Shown here: positions 24,201-36,200 of the stretch, one piece after another
Numbering within the stretch: position 1 is the first letter of the stretch
How the letters are laid out: every line of letters starts with the position of its first letter
Origin: Luidia sarsii
Lineage: Eukaryota; Echinodermata; Asteroidea; Paxillosida; Luidiidae
DNA length: 64,000 bases
NCBI GenBank assembly: GCA_949987565.1
Contig: OX465118.1
Span: forward strand, 9,324,502-9,388,501
Direction: 5' to 3'
Notes under the pieces: generated by a model
Databases searched by the model: none
What the model saw: only the letters and a program-made list of their open reading frames with translations
What the model was told of the DNA's origin: nothing
Position numbers and translations under genes: made by a program

Positions 24201-27200
24201 AGCCTGCGAGATCCACTCGGGGTCAAAGGCATCCGGCAGAGCGTGGTCGTAACCAACAACCCCTCTACCATCAACCAGAATGAGCAGCTCCTTGTCCGCT
24301 TCCCCAACCTCGGTGATCAGGATGTGATTGTCCCCGGAACGGCCCGGCTCGCGTTCACCATCTCTCTGACCTCGACCGACGACAACCGGACGGTGGTCCA
24401 AAATCTAGGACGGGCGATTGTGAAAAAGACCACGATCAAAATAAGCGGCAACGAGGTCGCGTCCGTAGAAGATAGCGACGTTATCAACTGCTATTCCGAC
24501 CTATGGAAAACGAAGCGAGAGCGCCAGGCCCACGTCTATCAGGGCATTGATGCGAACTCAACGACGGCTAACGCGCTAAAACTGAGGGTGGGTGCCGATG
24601 ACGGCGTCGGTACCGTGGCACGGGACAAGGCCATCGCGGACGCCTATGGCAACCGATTCTGCATCCCGCTGGACTTCGAATTACTCGAGTCCCATATGCC
24701 CTTCTACCAGTCCGCCCTCGGCGGCCGACTGGAGTACGAGCTGACCTTCAACGGCTACAGCCGCGTCATTAAGGCAACTGGCGACACCAATGCCAGCTAC
24801 GCCATCAACAACATCTCTCTCGAGTTCGACGTCGTGAGGGAGCCGAACCTGGCCCGCCAGATACGCAGCAAGTACGCCGGCCGGCTCGCCATCCTGTACG
24901 ACCGCGTACTGCGCCACCGCAAGCTCACCCTCAACAAGAGCGATTCCCTGTGGAATATCAACCTGAACGTCCCTACTCGAAGCTTGAAGGGCATACTCGC
25001 GCTGTTTGAAGATGCGGGAACGGCGACCGCGTTCGCCCGAGACACAGAATCCTTCTACAACCCCAAGATTGAAAAAGTCGAGGTCACGATTGAAGGGGTG
25101 CCGAACCAGCTGTACTCCCAGGGGATGCGGGCGTACCAGCAGTGGGATGAGGCGAAGAAATACTTCGCCGGCGGCCCTTCGGCGAAGCGCCACCCCGCGG
25201 TCGCCGCAGTCGCCAAAGACCTGGGGCTGGCCGACGTCACGGTAGGGGAATACCTCACGACCAAGTACGCGCTGTGGCTGGACATGAGAACCACCGACGA
25301 CGACTCGCTGCACGGCAGCGGCCGGCGCGTAGAAAACGCGAGCGAGGGGGTCACGATCCAGATCGCCAAAAAGGTGGAGGCGGCTGGCGTATTGAACGCG
25401 TATCTGTACGTCATCATGGACGCGCAGCTAAACATCGAGAATGGCCAGTTCGTCCACGCCCTGTACTAGCCCCCACAGCGCGATCATCTGCGGACAGACC
25501 GGCTGCGGTAAAACGGTCTTCGCCCTCGACCTCCTCGAGTTGCCTCGCGATCGTGGCGGCTACCGCGACACGTTCGCGCACATCGTCATACTGTGCCCCA
25601 CAATGCGGTGGAACCAAACTTATCGCGAGCGGCGCTGGGTGTGGACGGACCCCGAGGTCTGGATCGTCGACCCCGGCGAACGGCTTCAGGAATGTCTGCG
25701 CGCCTTTTACTCGCTCTTCGCCGGCGAGCTGACGCTGTACATCATCGACGATTGCTCGGCCAGTGAAGCCCTGACCAAAAAGAAGGACATGCTGTCTGAG
25801 CTCGCATTCTCGGGGCGCCATGCCTCTCAATCCGTGTGGGTCTTGACGCAGAAGTACAACGCCGTCCTTAAAGACCTGCGGTCGCAGACCAAGTGGGTCG
25901 CTCTCTTTCACTGCAAAGATGAGGATTCTTTTGAAGACTGCCTGCGAGAAAACTATGTCATCCGCACGAGAGAGGAGAGAGCGGCGCTTGGGCAGCGGCT
26001 ATCTGAAACTAAACACGCCAAGCTCATACTAAGGACCGATCAGCCGGCTTCTTACCAACTATGTACTACCGCACGCTTAACGATTACATAGTAATCGTTA
26101 CCTCGTACTACCGCACGCTTACCTCGTACTACCGCACGCTTAGCTCGTACTACCGCACGCTTAACGATTACATAGTAATCGTTACCTCGTAGCTTAACAG
26201 TTCCTTCGGAACGGCAACACCTTCGGTGTTTGTGGGAGCTAGCCATACAGACGGCGACGCTGGTAGCGGTTCTCGCGATTCTTGGCTTAGGGGCATACGC
26301 TTTCGTCGGGTATATTAGACTACTGCGCGTAATAACGCATGCGATTGAGTCGATCAAGATGGATTGCGATGCTTTGATCAATCAGCTGTTGGCTGAAGAA
26401 GAGGATGTATGCGAAAAAAAGGACGCGGGTGCCGAGGCTCGGAAGACCGAGCAACGGGAAGAACCAAAACGAGCCCGTCTGGCCGCGGTTGTGGCGGGTG
26501 GTATGGCTAAAAACTACCTAGGCAAACAACTAACTCTCGCGCAAGTTGATGAAATGACCGATGATGAGGTTTTCAAATACCACAGCCGCTATGAGGCGCG
26601 ACTTGGAGCTTCGATGGTAAAAACGCTCGGGGCTTCCGCGCTGCAGATGTATGCGCTGGCAGCGGGCACATTTCTACCCATCCCCCACGAAAATCAACCC
26701 CAGCTGGTCTCAGACCTCGACGAAGACCCCTTTGTTAAGCATGCGCTGACGACCGCTTGCTGCGAGCTGTACAATCGCTATGGGATGTACCTAGCTCCGC
26801 TGACGGCGGCGATGACCACGGCTAAGCACTGTCAATTTGGAGATCGGGAAACCCCTGCAAATACGACCACGGAGGATGGAGCTGCAAACGATATCGACGG
26901 CGGAAGCCCCAACGACCGAGAAGGTGACGGTGTCGGACACGACGGCGACGCAACGTAGCAAGAACCCGAAAAACGTCGAGGCTGGTCGGAAAGGCGCGGC
27001 GGCCCGAAAAGCGAAATACGAAAAACTATTCGAAGATAATCAGAAGGCCAAAGAGAATCTCCGAGACTTGGAGCTTCGGGAGGCCAAGTCCACCGAGCGG
27101 AGCGCCGCTGAGCCCACCGAGCAGAGCGCCGCTGGAGCGGCGGCTGCGTGGCAACCGTACGCGGTCCTCGCGGTAGTCGCCGCTGTAGCTGTTGGCGGAG

Positions 27201-30200
27201 CGCTGCATGCACGCCCCGCCTCGACGGTCGTCCCGACGGCGCGACCCACGCCCGCGGTATTAGAGAAACGAAACCCCTTCCTTATGCAGTAACAATGTCT
27301 ACTCCCAGTACAGACGGTAAGCAGCTCGCCAATTTGGCGTACCACTCCGCCGTGGTGGGCGGCCTTGCAATCGGGTACGCCACCCTGAGCAAAAAAATCC
27401 TGAAGGGGGCTCGCCCAAAATTGGACTTCGAGCTGTATGATGCGGGCATGGTCATTCTGGACGTGGGCCTGGCCATGGCCACTCAAGATATGCTCGTGAA
27501 GCAGGGGATACTCCCCGCAGACATATTGAAGTAACAAGCCTCCCCTGTATACTGACGTGCGCGCTAACAGTTCCTTCGGAACGCAACAAGATGGCCTCTA
27601 TAGTGATGCTCGTGGGTGGAGCTCTCGTGAACGCACTCGCGTTCTCGGGGTCGAACTTTCTCTTCTCGGCGTTGCGCGCTCCAGGTGCCGACGAGGAACG
27701 CGAACGACATGACAAGGCTGTGGAGCAGCTCCAAGCCGCGCAAGCCGGATGGTCGCGCAAGCGGACCGAGCGCCTGGACTGGATCAATGAAGAACTGCGC
27801 CGCCGGGGGCACGCCGTGCGCACCTTCCGCGATGTTAATGAAGCCGCCCGCCAGTACAATCTCGCCACCGGCGGCGATTCGCCCGTTGAATTAGAACCAG
27901 AACCCAAGCTCTCAGATTTCTACGTATCATCGCCCGAGCAACGAGATCGCGAAGTCGCCTTTGTGATCATGGGGCTGGGAGCCACTTCGTTCGTAGCCTA
28001 TATGCTCACCAAGTGACTGAATTAAAAAAAAAAAACTTTTTCTGAGCCCATATATATATATATATACACAATGTGCCTTTCCGAAGAGCTGTACTTCGCG
28101 ATGGTAGAGGTGGGCATCTGCGCCCGCCGCCATAAAATTCCCGGCCCTCTGGCTCACACCATGATCGATATTGCGCAAAAGTCCCTTGTCCTCTGGCGGC
28201 GCGACGAAAAGGCTGCTATGCGTTTCGCGACAATGGTGCTGTCTGGCTCATCCAACCTGCGGGCGATGACTGGGCGGCTTCCAGAGCCTGTCTGCAACGC
28301 CTGTTGGAGACTGATTAGGTTGCTGGAATATCTCGCAAGCCATGACCACGTCACGCCAGTCCGCTCGTCTGGCGGTAAAGCAGACGGCAAAACTGTCCGA
28401 CATCTACTACAGCCCCCGCGGCTACTGGAAGGGACTAGCGGCGATCAAACACCTCTCGGCTGCAGCTAAGATCTCTGAAGAGGCCGCCCGGGCCTGGTTG
28501 AAGAAGCAGGCCATCTGGCAGATCTATCTGCCCGCTCCGAGGCAGATACCGCGACCAAAATTTGATGTCGCCGTCCCCAACGAGGTTCACCAGGCTGACC
28601 TCCTCTTCCTTCCGCACGATAAGGTAGGACGGCGAACGTACAAGTACGCCTTAACCGTGGTCGATGTCGCGTCGCGTTACAAGGAGGCTGAGCCCCTGGC
28701 CACGAAAGAAGCTAAAGAAGTTGCCGATGCCTTGTCCCGCATATACAAGCGCGGGCCTCTCAAATGGCCGAGGCTTCTACAGGTCGACCCGGGGCGCGAG
28801 TTTATGGGTGAGGTTTCCCGGTTGCTGGCTAAGCACAGAGTTTCTATCAGGCGCGGGCGTGTGGACATCCACCGGGACCAGGGAGTCGTGGAGCGCTTTA
28901 ACCGGACCCTGGCTGAGCGGCTCTTCGGGCACCAATATGCGAAAGAGATGAAGCTTTCGGAGGGTCAAAGGTCAACTGAATGGGTGGTTCGGCTACCTGC
29001 AGTCGTGTCGGCCTTGAATAGGGAGGTGACCCGGTTGACTGGTAAAAAGCCGTCTGAGGCTATCAAGGCTAAAACAGTGACACAAAAGCCCTCCTCAACT
29101 GTTCCAGGCCGTCCTGTTGGTCTTCATGAGCAAAAGCTCCCTTCAGGTGTTGGTGTTCGCTATCTATACCAGCCTGGCGAGCTGGAGGGCGGCCGACGCC
29201 GCGCGACTGACCCTGTATGGTCTTTAACCATTCACCGGCTCGGACGCTCGGTGACCAAGCCCGGCGAGCCTGTGCTCTACTATTTGCAAGGCAATGACGA
29301 CGTGTCGGGTGGGCCTCAACGGGGGTTCGTCCGCGAGGAACTTCTTGTGGTGCCACCCGATACGCAACTCCCACCTGATGGGGTCCTCAGGCGTTGAACA
29401 GTTCATCAATGTACGCGCCCACTGGAAGGGCATCTTTGTGTCCATAGGCCAGCGTGTCCACCCCGTTTGCATCTATCCAGCGCTTGGAGTCAAAGGGTGA
29501 GAGCGATACCTTGTTCAGGTGCTGCCCATAGATGCGATGGCGCTCAGACCGCAGCACATCCATGCCGTGGCGAAAGGTCTTTTTGCTGAAGAGGGCCTCT
29601 TTATACTGCTCGTGGCGGATATGCTTCTTCACGATCGACTTTTTCACGCCCTTGGCCTTCTTTATGTTTTTGCCATCCGCCTCCAGGATCGAGTACATTT
29701 TGGGGCGCAGCCCAACGTATTCGGCTATAGGGCGCCCGGCGCACTCGTCTTTCATCTTACCCAAGACCTTCTTGTTCGTGTCGCTGCGTAGAGGGTGCTC
29801 CTCGGGGTAGCCGGACGTGTCGTAGAGATGCGCATGCTCCGCCATGTCTCGGTACACGTCCTCGGTTTGGAGCTCGAGAAGAAGGCTATCCGTGTCGGTG
29901 TAAAGGAGCTGGCAGCACTCTCCATACTGGCCCTTCATCTGGTTGTAGTAGAAGTCGTACATGAGGTGTTTGGAGAGGTCCAGGATACTCATCCCAACGA
30001 ACACCGGGCGATTGAGGACCAACCTGCTCTTGTGGACCTGGATAGCCGCAAGGTCGTCATCAAAGATGTTTGCCCGTGCGAAGGCTGGGCTGGCGATAAG
30101 GCGCCTGAGTCTGTCCTTTTCATTAGCCCTGACGAGTTTCACGTTGACCCGCTTGCGGAGGTTCTCCATGGTTTTGCCGAAGACGCTGTTATTCATCAGC

Positions 30201-33200
30201 TTGTAGAGATCCTTCTCGAAGTCGCTGGTTGCTTTTTTCCGGAGCTCAGTGTTCATCTTGATGTAGGGCTCCATCCAGGGGCTTTGATTGAAGGACAGAG
30301 CCCTGTGAACATTTTTCAGGCGCATACCCATAGACAGGTAGAGCTGCAGGTTGCGGTAGTGGAGCACGTAGCGTTCCTTATTGCGAAGGTTGGGGACCAG
30401 CTTCTCAACCTCAGTAGGCGCCACCCCGACACCAAGAAGGCTGTGCTGATACTCCGACATCCACTCTTTCTGGACCACCGTGCGCTCCGGAGCCAGCGGA
30501 TATGCATTGTGACCTTCGACCTTCGAGATAGCCTGCATCAGCAGGTGGGAGTCGTACCCCCTGAGGTTGTGGAACACCGCGGGGATGGTGGTGGTCTTTG
30601 GGCTTAGCCTTAGCTTAAGGTTGCAGGCGTTATGGGCTGCCCCTCGATATTTACCTGTAATGTGACAGTGGTCACGCACAGAGTCACCCTCGAGAGGTTT
30701 GTCACACACATGGCAGGTAGTCGCGTTGTTATAAGACTCCCAGTCCTCTCGAGTCATTCGCATAGCTTCGGGGCTGGCCAGCACCGCCTTTATCTTCCGC
30801 TCCTCTTCCTGAAGCGCTTTGAGGAAGTGCTCCGCCGCATTGGGCCCGCGGTATTCCACGGGTGATTGTGTCTGGCCGTCACAACGGACAACTATGTAAC
30901 AGTAGCTACATGCCTCATGCTGTTGTGTCTTCCTGGTGTTGCTCTTCGTTGGGCTGAGCTCGGGGCCCTCGACTTTGATTGTGAGGGCCTCAAAGTCGGC
31001 GTAGATGATGAAAGGGGCTGGCAGCTGTTTTTGGTGGTTCTGAAAGGCTAACTTGTTCTTTCCTTCCTCCGGCATCTCCACTCTAATGGCGGTCTGCCCG
31101 TTACCGCGGCACTCTGGCTTGTGGGCCTCCAGCAGGTCTTCTCTGGTGTAGCCGTGAAGACAACGCTCACAGAAGTGCTTGCGCTCCTGGTGCTTGCTCT
31201 GGTCGTAGAGAAGACGGTTGAGGTTCTTGATCCAGGTGTTGTGGAATTTGCCGGCCTTTTCAATCAGCAGCAGGTTGATCCTTGGCATATCTTGTGGTTG
31301 CTTGCTGAGGCGGTGGACGGTGATGCCCTTGTCCCAGCCAAAGACGTTGATGGCTAGGTTGTTCTGGCGCTCGACCTTACCGATTTGAGATATGGGTGTG
31401 GGGGCATTGATGTCGGTGAAGTCTAGACCGTCTGCAGTGGGGTATTTACTTGGTCTCTGGGGGTCTTTCACAACTTGAAACAAGGCTGACCGAAGGGCCC
31501 ATCGCAGGCAATGGTCGTCCTNNNNNNNNNNNNNNNNNNNNNNNNNNNNNNNNNNNNNNNNNNNNNNNNNNNNNNNNNNNNNNNNNNNNNNNNNNNNNNN
31601 NNNNNNNNNNNNNNNNNNNNNNNNNNNNNNNNNNNNNNNNNNNNNNNNNNNNNNNNNNNNNNNNNNNNNNNNNNNNNNNNNNNNNNNNNNNNNNNNNNNN
31701 NNNNNNNNNNNNNNNNNNNNNACACGGCCGGTAGATTGTGTACATACATCCGGTGAAAGGTCACCATGAAAGTGCCCTCATGCGGTTAGTTTTACCGATC
31801 GTCTCGGTTAGTTTACCCAAGTCGAATAGTCCAAGTGCGGACGCCTGGTAGATTTACCCATTGGAATGCTACCCACGGGCTCGGTAAAAAATAAGTCTTT
31901 AAAATCCAGATTGATGATTTATGTACGTTCGGGTTTTTTTTTATCTTACTTTTAGGAAATCACAACAGTGTGGAGGGTCTGACATTTCGTTTCCAAAGGT
32001 CCTGCTGGGATTGAAACTTCTGGCCCTCTACTCTTTTTGAGAGATTTGCATTTTGGTCAGTTTTGGGACGTTTTTTTTTCTCTGACTTTTTTTTTTTTTT
32101 TAAAGGAAACGGCCGACAGCAAGGAAGCAGAGAGTGGTGCACGCACCACGTATGTCTCCATGGAGAAGAGCATGCCTTACTACAGTGAGTATGGCGGGTA
32201 CCATACCGGTGTGAAAATGTGCCTAATAATTGTGAACGTGTGGCTAATTCAGTGCCGACGGATGTATTGTGAATGAGCACCATCTTCTCATCTCGTTGTT
32301 CTTTCACGTCCAACAAAACGATGAAAAACTTGGCTGGGAACTTTTGAACAACTTGAACACAATTCGAACAACAATCAATGGAGAACATAATTCCGTGAAG
32401 ATCTGCCCTTATGTATTGGATTTACATTTGGAGGGCCTGACATTTCGATCCTAGCAGGACCTTTTTAGAAAGGCAGAATTATTTTGATTTATTTATGGAT
32501 GCTGTACGCTCTGCAGGCTATTGGGCAAAGCACTGAGCGTACAGTGTGAATGTTTGAAGTGTCAAGTACCTGGCAAACCCAGCTTGAATTTCAACAGGAT
32601 CAGCTTTCAAGACAACGAAATCAAAACTGTGAAGGATACACATTTTTGAATCAACAACGTTGACAGGAACTTAGCACTATATTACATCTGAGTTATTTAT
32701 GGATAATTAATATGAGCCAAACAAATGAAGACAAAACTGACTGGGAACGTTTTTTTACAATTTTGCAAAAAGGCTTTGACTGGACTGGGCCTTGGACCCG
32801 AGACCTTGTGTTTTTGTGTGACATGCGCTTTTACCATCTGAGCTATCCAGCCCTTAGATGGTGGCCTTCCCAAATACATGTATTCAACTAGTCTTTGCCA
32901 GGGATGGGGGGGGGGACAGTCAGAAGCTATTCAACCATTAACTGCCGTATATCTCCAGGGATCAACCTCCTCCCTCCCCTGAGATTGATATGCAGGGCAC
33001 ATAATATTTCTGAGAGATTGGTTTATTCATTGAATCTATCTCGTCTTCTTTTGGACAGACCAAGCTGAACTCATCAAGCAGTTACAAATGGAGCAGAAGT
33101 CGGAATACGATCTGCCATTCACTGTGGCCATTCCAGTCAGTCCTCTCACCAGAGAAGAAACGATCAAGAAACTAGTCCAGGGTGAGTTTCAGCTTTGTCT

Positions 33201-36200
33201 ACCACAGGGCTAATCTTCTAGGTTGGTGTCAGTTTTGTCATGAGCACCGCCGCCGAAAAGTTGAATCGATGGAAGTCTACAGATACTAATCGGAACGGAT
33301 TTCGGTTGTGAATTTGCCCACCCCCCCCTCCCCTCTATCGCACCAGGCAAGAAAGAGGACATTGATGAGTTCTTCGAGGGTATGGTTAGCTATGTGCGCG
33401 ACAGTGACGGAGACGAGGAGTACGACAGAGTGGACGAGACGTTCCTGCAAGGCCTGTCCTCTACCAGGAAGCTGAGCGCCGACCGGCCGCCGGCCCGGCC
33501 ACCTGGGAGTGACCCACTAGCCCCGACCCCGGCCCGGCCACCCGGGAGCGACCCACTAGCCTCGCCCCCGCCCGATGTGCAGCCTCCAGCCGTCGAACCT
33601 CGTCAACCCCCGCCCAAGGGAGGTAAGATGGAGCCCCCGCCTACCCCTCTCCCCCATAAAACCCCAGACAGTACATGTAGGTGCTTCACGGGCAGGGCAA
33701 AGACAAGATTCATCCAGCTCTCTTCTCCTAAATCAGTAATCCCCCCCTTTTTGTTCCCTGTCTTCATCTCCACGTATAACCATTCTCTCCTTCACGAACA
33801 ACTTCCCTTCTCCCCTATCTTCCTTTTGCTACCTGCCGGATTTCCTCCTTTCTTCCTTATCTTGTCACTTCTCTCCCCCTTCCTCTCTGTTCATGCCATT
33901 CTGCCTTTGAGAAAGGTCCCGCTAGAACTGACATTTCACACCCTGTAAATTGTAGGGCAGACCTAGAGTAGTTGATTGTAGTTATATGTTTACTCATCAC
34001 TTGGAAGGCATAGCTTCTGTTTGAGTATGGTGTAGGTCTGAGGGAGAGGAGCGTAGTTCTTTCCCCATTTTTGTATTTGTCTTCATTTCTCATCCTCTTC
34101 CTCCCAGGCAAGTATCCTGTGACCAACCCACTCTTTGCGACAGGTAAAGACCCTCTGATTGAGATCCAGAATCGGGTCAAGATGGGCGAGATGCCCTTGG
34201 CAGAAGCATGTGCCCTATTCAAGAACTGGGAAGTTCTGCAGAGGGCCAACTTGCTGTCCTTCGACACACAATCGGTAAAACATCCTCTGCCTGCCTTCCT
34301 GCCTTCCTTCCTCCCTCCCTCCCTGCCTGCCTTCCTCCCTGCCTCCCTGCCTGCCTCCTTGCCTGCCTCCCTCCCTGTCTCCCTCCCTGCCTCCCTCCCT
34401 GTCTCCCTCCCTGTCTCCCTCCCTGTCTCCCTCCCTGTCTCCCTCCCCGTCTCCCTCCCTGTCTCCCTCCCTGTCTCCCTCTCTGTCTCCCTCCCTGCCT
34501 CCCTCCCTGCCTCCCTCTCTGTCTCCCTCCCTGTCTCCCTCCCTGCCTCCCTCCCTGTCTCGATCCCTCCCTGTCTCCCTCCCTGTCTCGATCCCTCCCT
34601 GTCTCCCTCCCTGTCTCGATCCCTCCCTGTCTCCCTCCCTGTCTCGATCCCTCCCTGTCTCCCTCCCTGTCTCCCTCCCTGTCTCCCTCCTTGCCTCCCT
34701 CCCTGCCTCCCTCCCTGCCTCCCTCCCTGCCTCCCTCCCTGCCTCCCTCCCTGTCTCCCTCCCTGTCTCCCTCCCTGTCTCCCTCCCTGTCTCCCTCCCT
34801 GCCTCCCTCCCTGCCTCCCTCCCTGTCTCCCTCACTGCCTCCCTCCCTGTCTCCCTCCCTGTCTCCCTCCCTGTCTCCCTCCCTGTCTCCCTCCCTGTCT
34901 CCCTCCCTGTCTCCCTCCCTGTCTCCCTCCCTGCCCCCCTCCCTGTCTCCCTCCCTGTCTCCCTCCCTGTCTCCCTCCCTGTCTCCCTCCCTGCCTAATT
35001 CCCTGCCTCACTCCCTGCCTCCCTCCCTGCCTCCCTCCCTGTCTCCCTCCCTGTCTCCCTCCCTGTCTCCCTCCCTGTCTCCCTCTCTGTCTCCCTCCCT
35101 GTCTCCCTCCCTGCCTCCCTCCCTGTCTCCCTCCCTGTCTCCCTCCCTGTCTCCCTCCCTGCCTAATTCCCTGCCTCACTCCCTGCCTCCCTCCTTTCCT
35201 TCCTGCCTGCCTGCCTCCCTGCCTCCCTCCTTTCCTTCCTGCCTGCCTGCCTCCCTTCCTGCCTGCCTGCCTCCCTGCCTCCCTCCTTTCCTTCCTGCCT
35301 GCCTGCCTTCCTTCCTGCCTGCCTGCCTGCCTGTCTTGTTCCCCTCCCTGCCTGCCTCCCTGCCTCCCACATTCTCTTCCTCCCTCCCTCTCTTCCCCCC
35401 TGCTCCAGCTCAGATACCCCTACCATGCCTACTTCTCTTGATATCAACTTTACTGACTCTGCATGACCGTTCATCTTTCCAATTGGATTCTCACCCGCAG
35501 GGGAACCTCAAACACAAGCCGAAAGGCTGGTCCGGTTTCTTCAGCAAAAAGGTTAACAAGAAAGGTGAGAGACAGGGAACTCACAATCTATCTGGTTCCC
35601 ATAATCTGCTTCCCACTTTCCTTGGTTTCTAATGTCCCTGGTTCCCACTGTCCCTGGTTCCCATTGTCCCTGGTTCCCACTGTCCCTGGTTCCCACTGTC
35701 CCTGGATCCCACTGTCCCTGGTTCCCACTGTCCCTGGTTCCCACTGTCCCTGGATCCCACTGTCCCTGGTTCCCACTGTCCCTGGTTCCCACTGTCCCTG
35801 GATCCCACTGTCCCTGGATCCCACTGTCCCTGGTTCCCACTGTCCCTGGTTCCCACTACAGATATCAAGCCTTGTTGTGTTGTGGTACTGCTATTGATAT
35901 TGTTATACTCTTACTTTTTTTCTTGGGTTTGACAGATCAATTGATTGATTTCTTTTATACAGGCCTGCTCAACAAGCCGGCTAAGAGAGGCCAAGTCCGC
36001 TCTGAACCCATTTTTTACAGTTCCCGTGGTAACTGTTTGTCCGATCATATGCATGGCATGGCAGTTCCATACTCTAGCTGCAGGTCTTGTTCGCTCGCAA
36101 CACTGAACATGACAGTCACTCCCTTTCCTGCATGCAAGCACTGCAAGATGCTGCTTGTCCCCCCTCACCCCCCGAGCGTAGTCAACTAGTCTTTGCCGGG

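Larger units (their letters stand above)
18900..31521. mobile_element. Polinton/Maverick (adintovirus-like) element, right end lost in assembly gap
   Basis: A GC-rich, gene-dense block unlike its AT-rich flanks. It carries polymerase B, DDE integrase, packaging ATPase, putative major and minor capsid proteins and small membrane proteins, the diagnostic set of Polintons. Polintons are long self-synthesising DNA transposons with terminal inverted repeats and 6-bp target duplications. Genes occupy about 19955-31521. The left end lies somewhere between 18850 and 19430, marked by subterminal repeats. The right end is hidden by the N gap. It lies in the sense intron between host exons 4 and 5. No adenain-like protease gene was found. 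Confidence 0.9.

Noticed and set aside
26052..26381. 109-codon minus-strand frame with AVVRGKR repeats
   Set aside because: It reads the tandem repeats and the antisense of a membrane-protein gene.
29795..30607. 270-codon plus-strand frame opposite the polymerase
   Set aside because: Antisense shadow of the polymerase gene. No recognisable protein features.
31722..32105. Search for the right inverted terminus of the Polinton
   Set aside because: No reverse complement of the left-end repeats was found by eye, so no right boundary is claimed.
34071..35632. Frames of about 460 codons rich in Leu, Pro, Cys or Ser
   Set aside because: Only 34108-34274 is exon. The rest reads an intronic pyrimidine repeat, and a donor site ends the exon at 34274.
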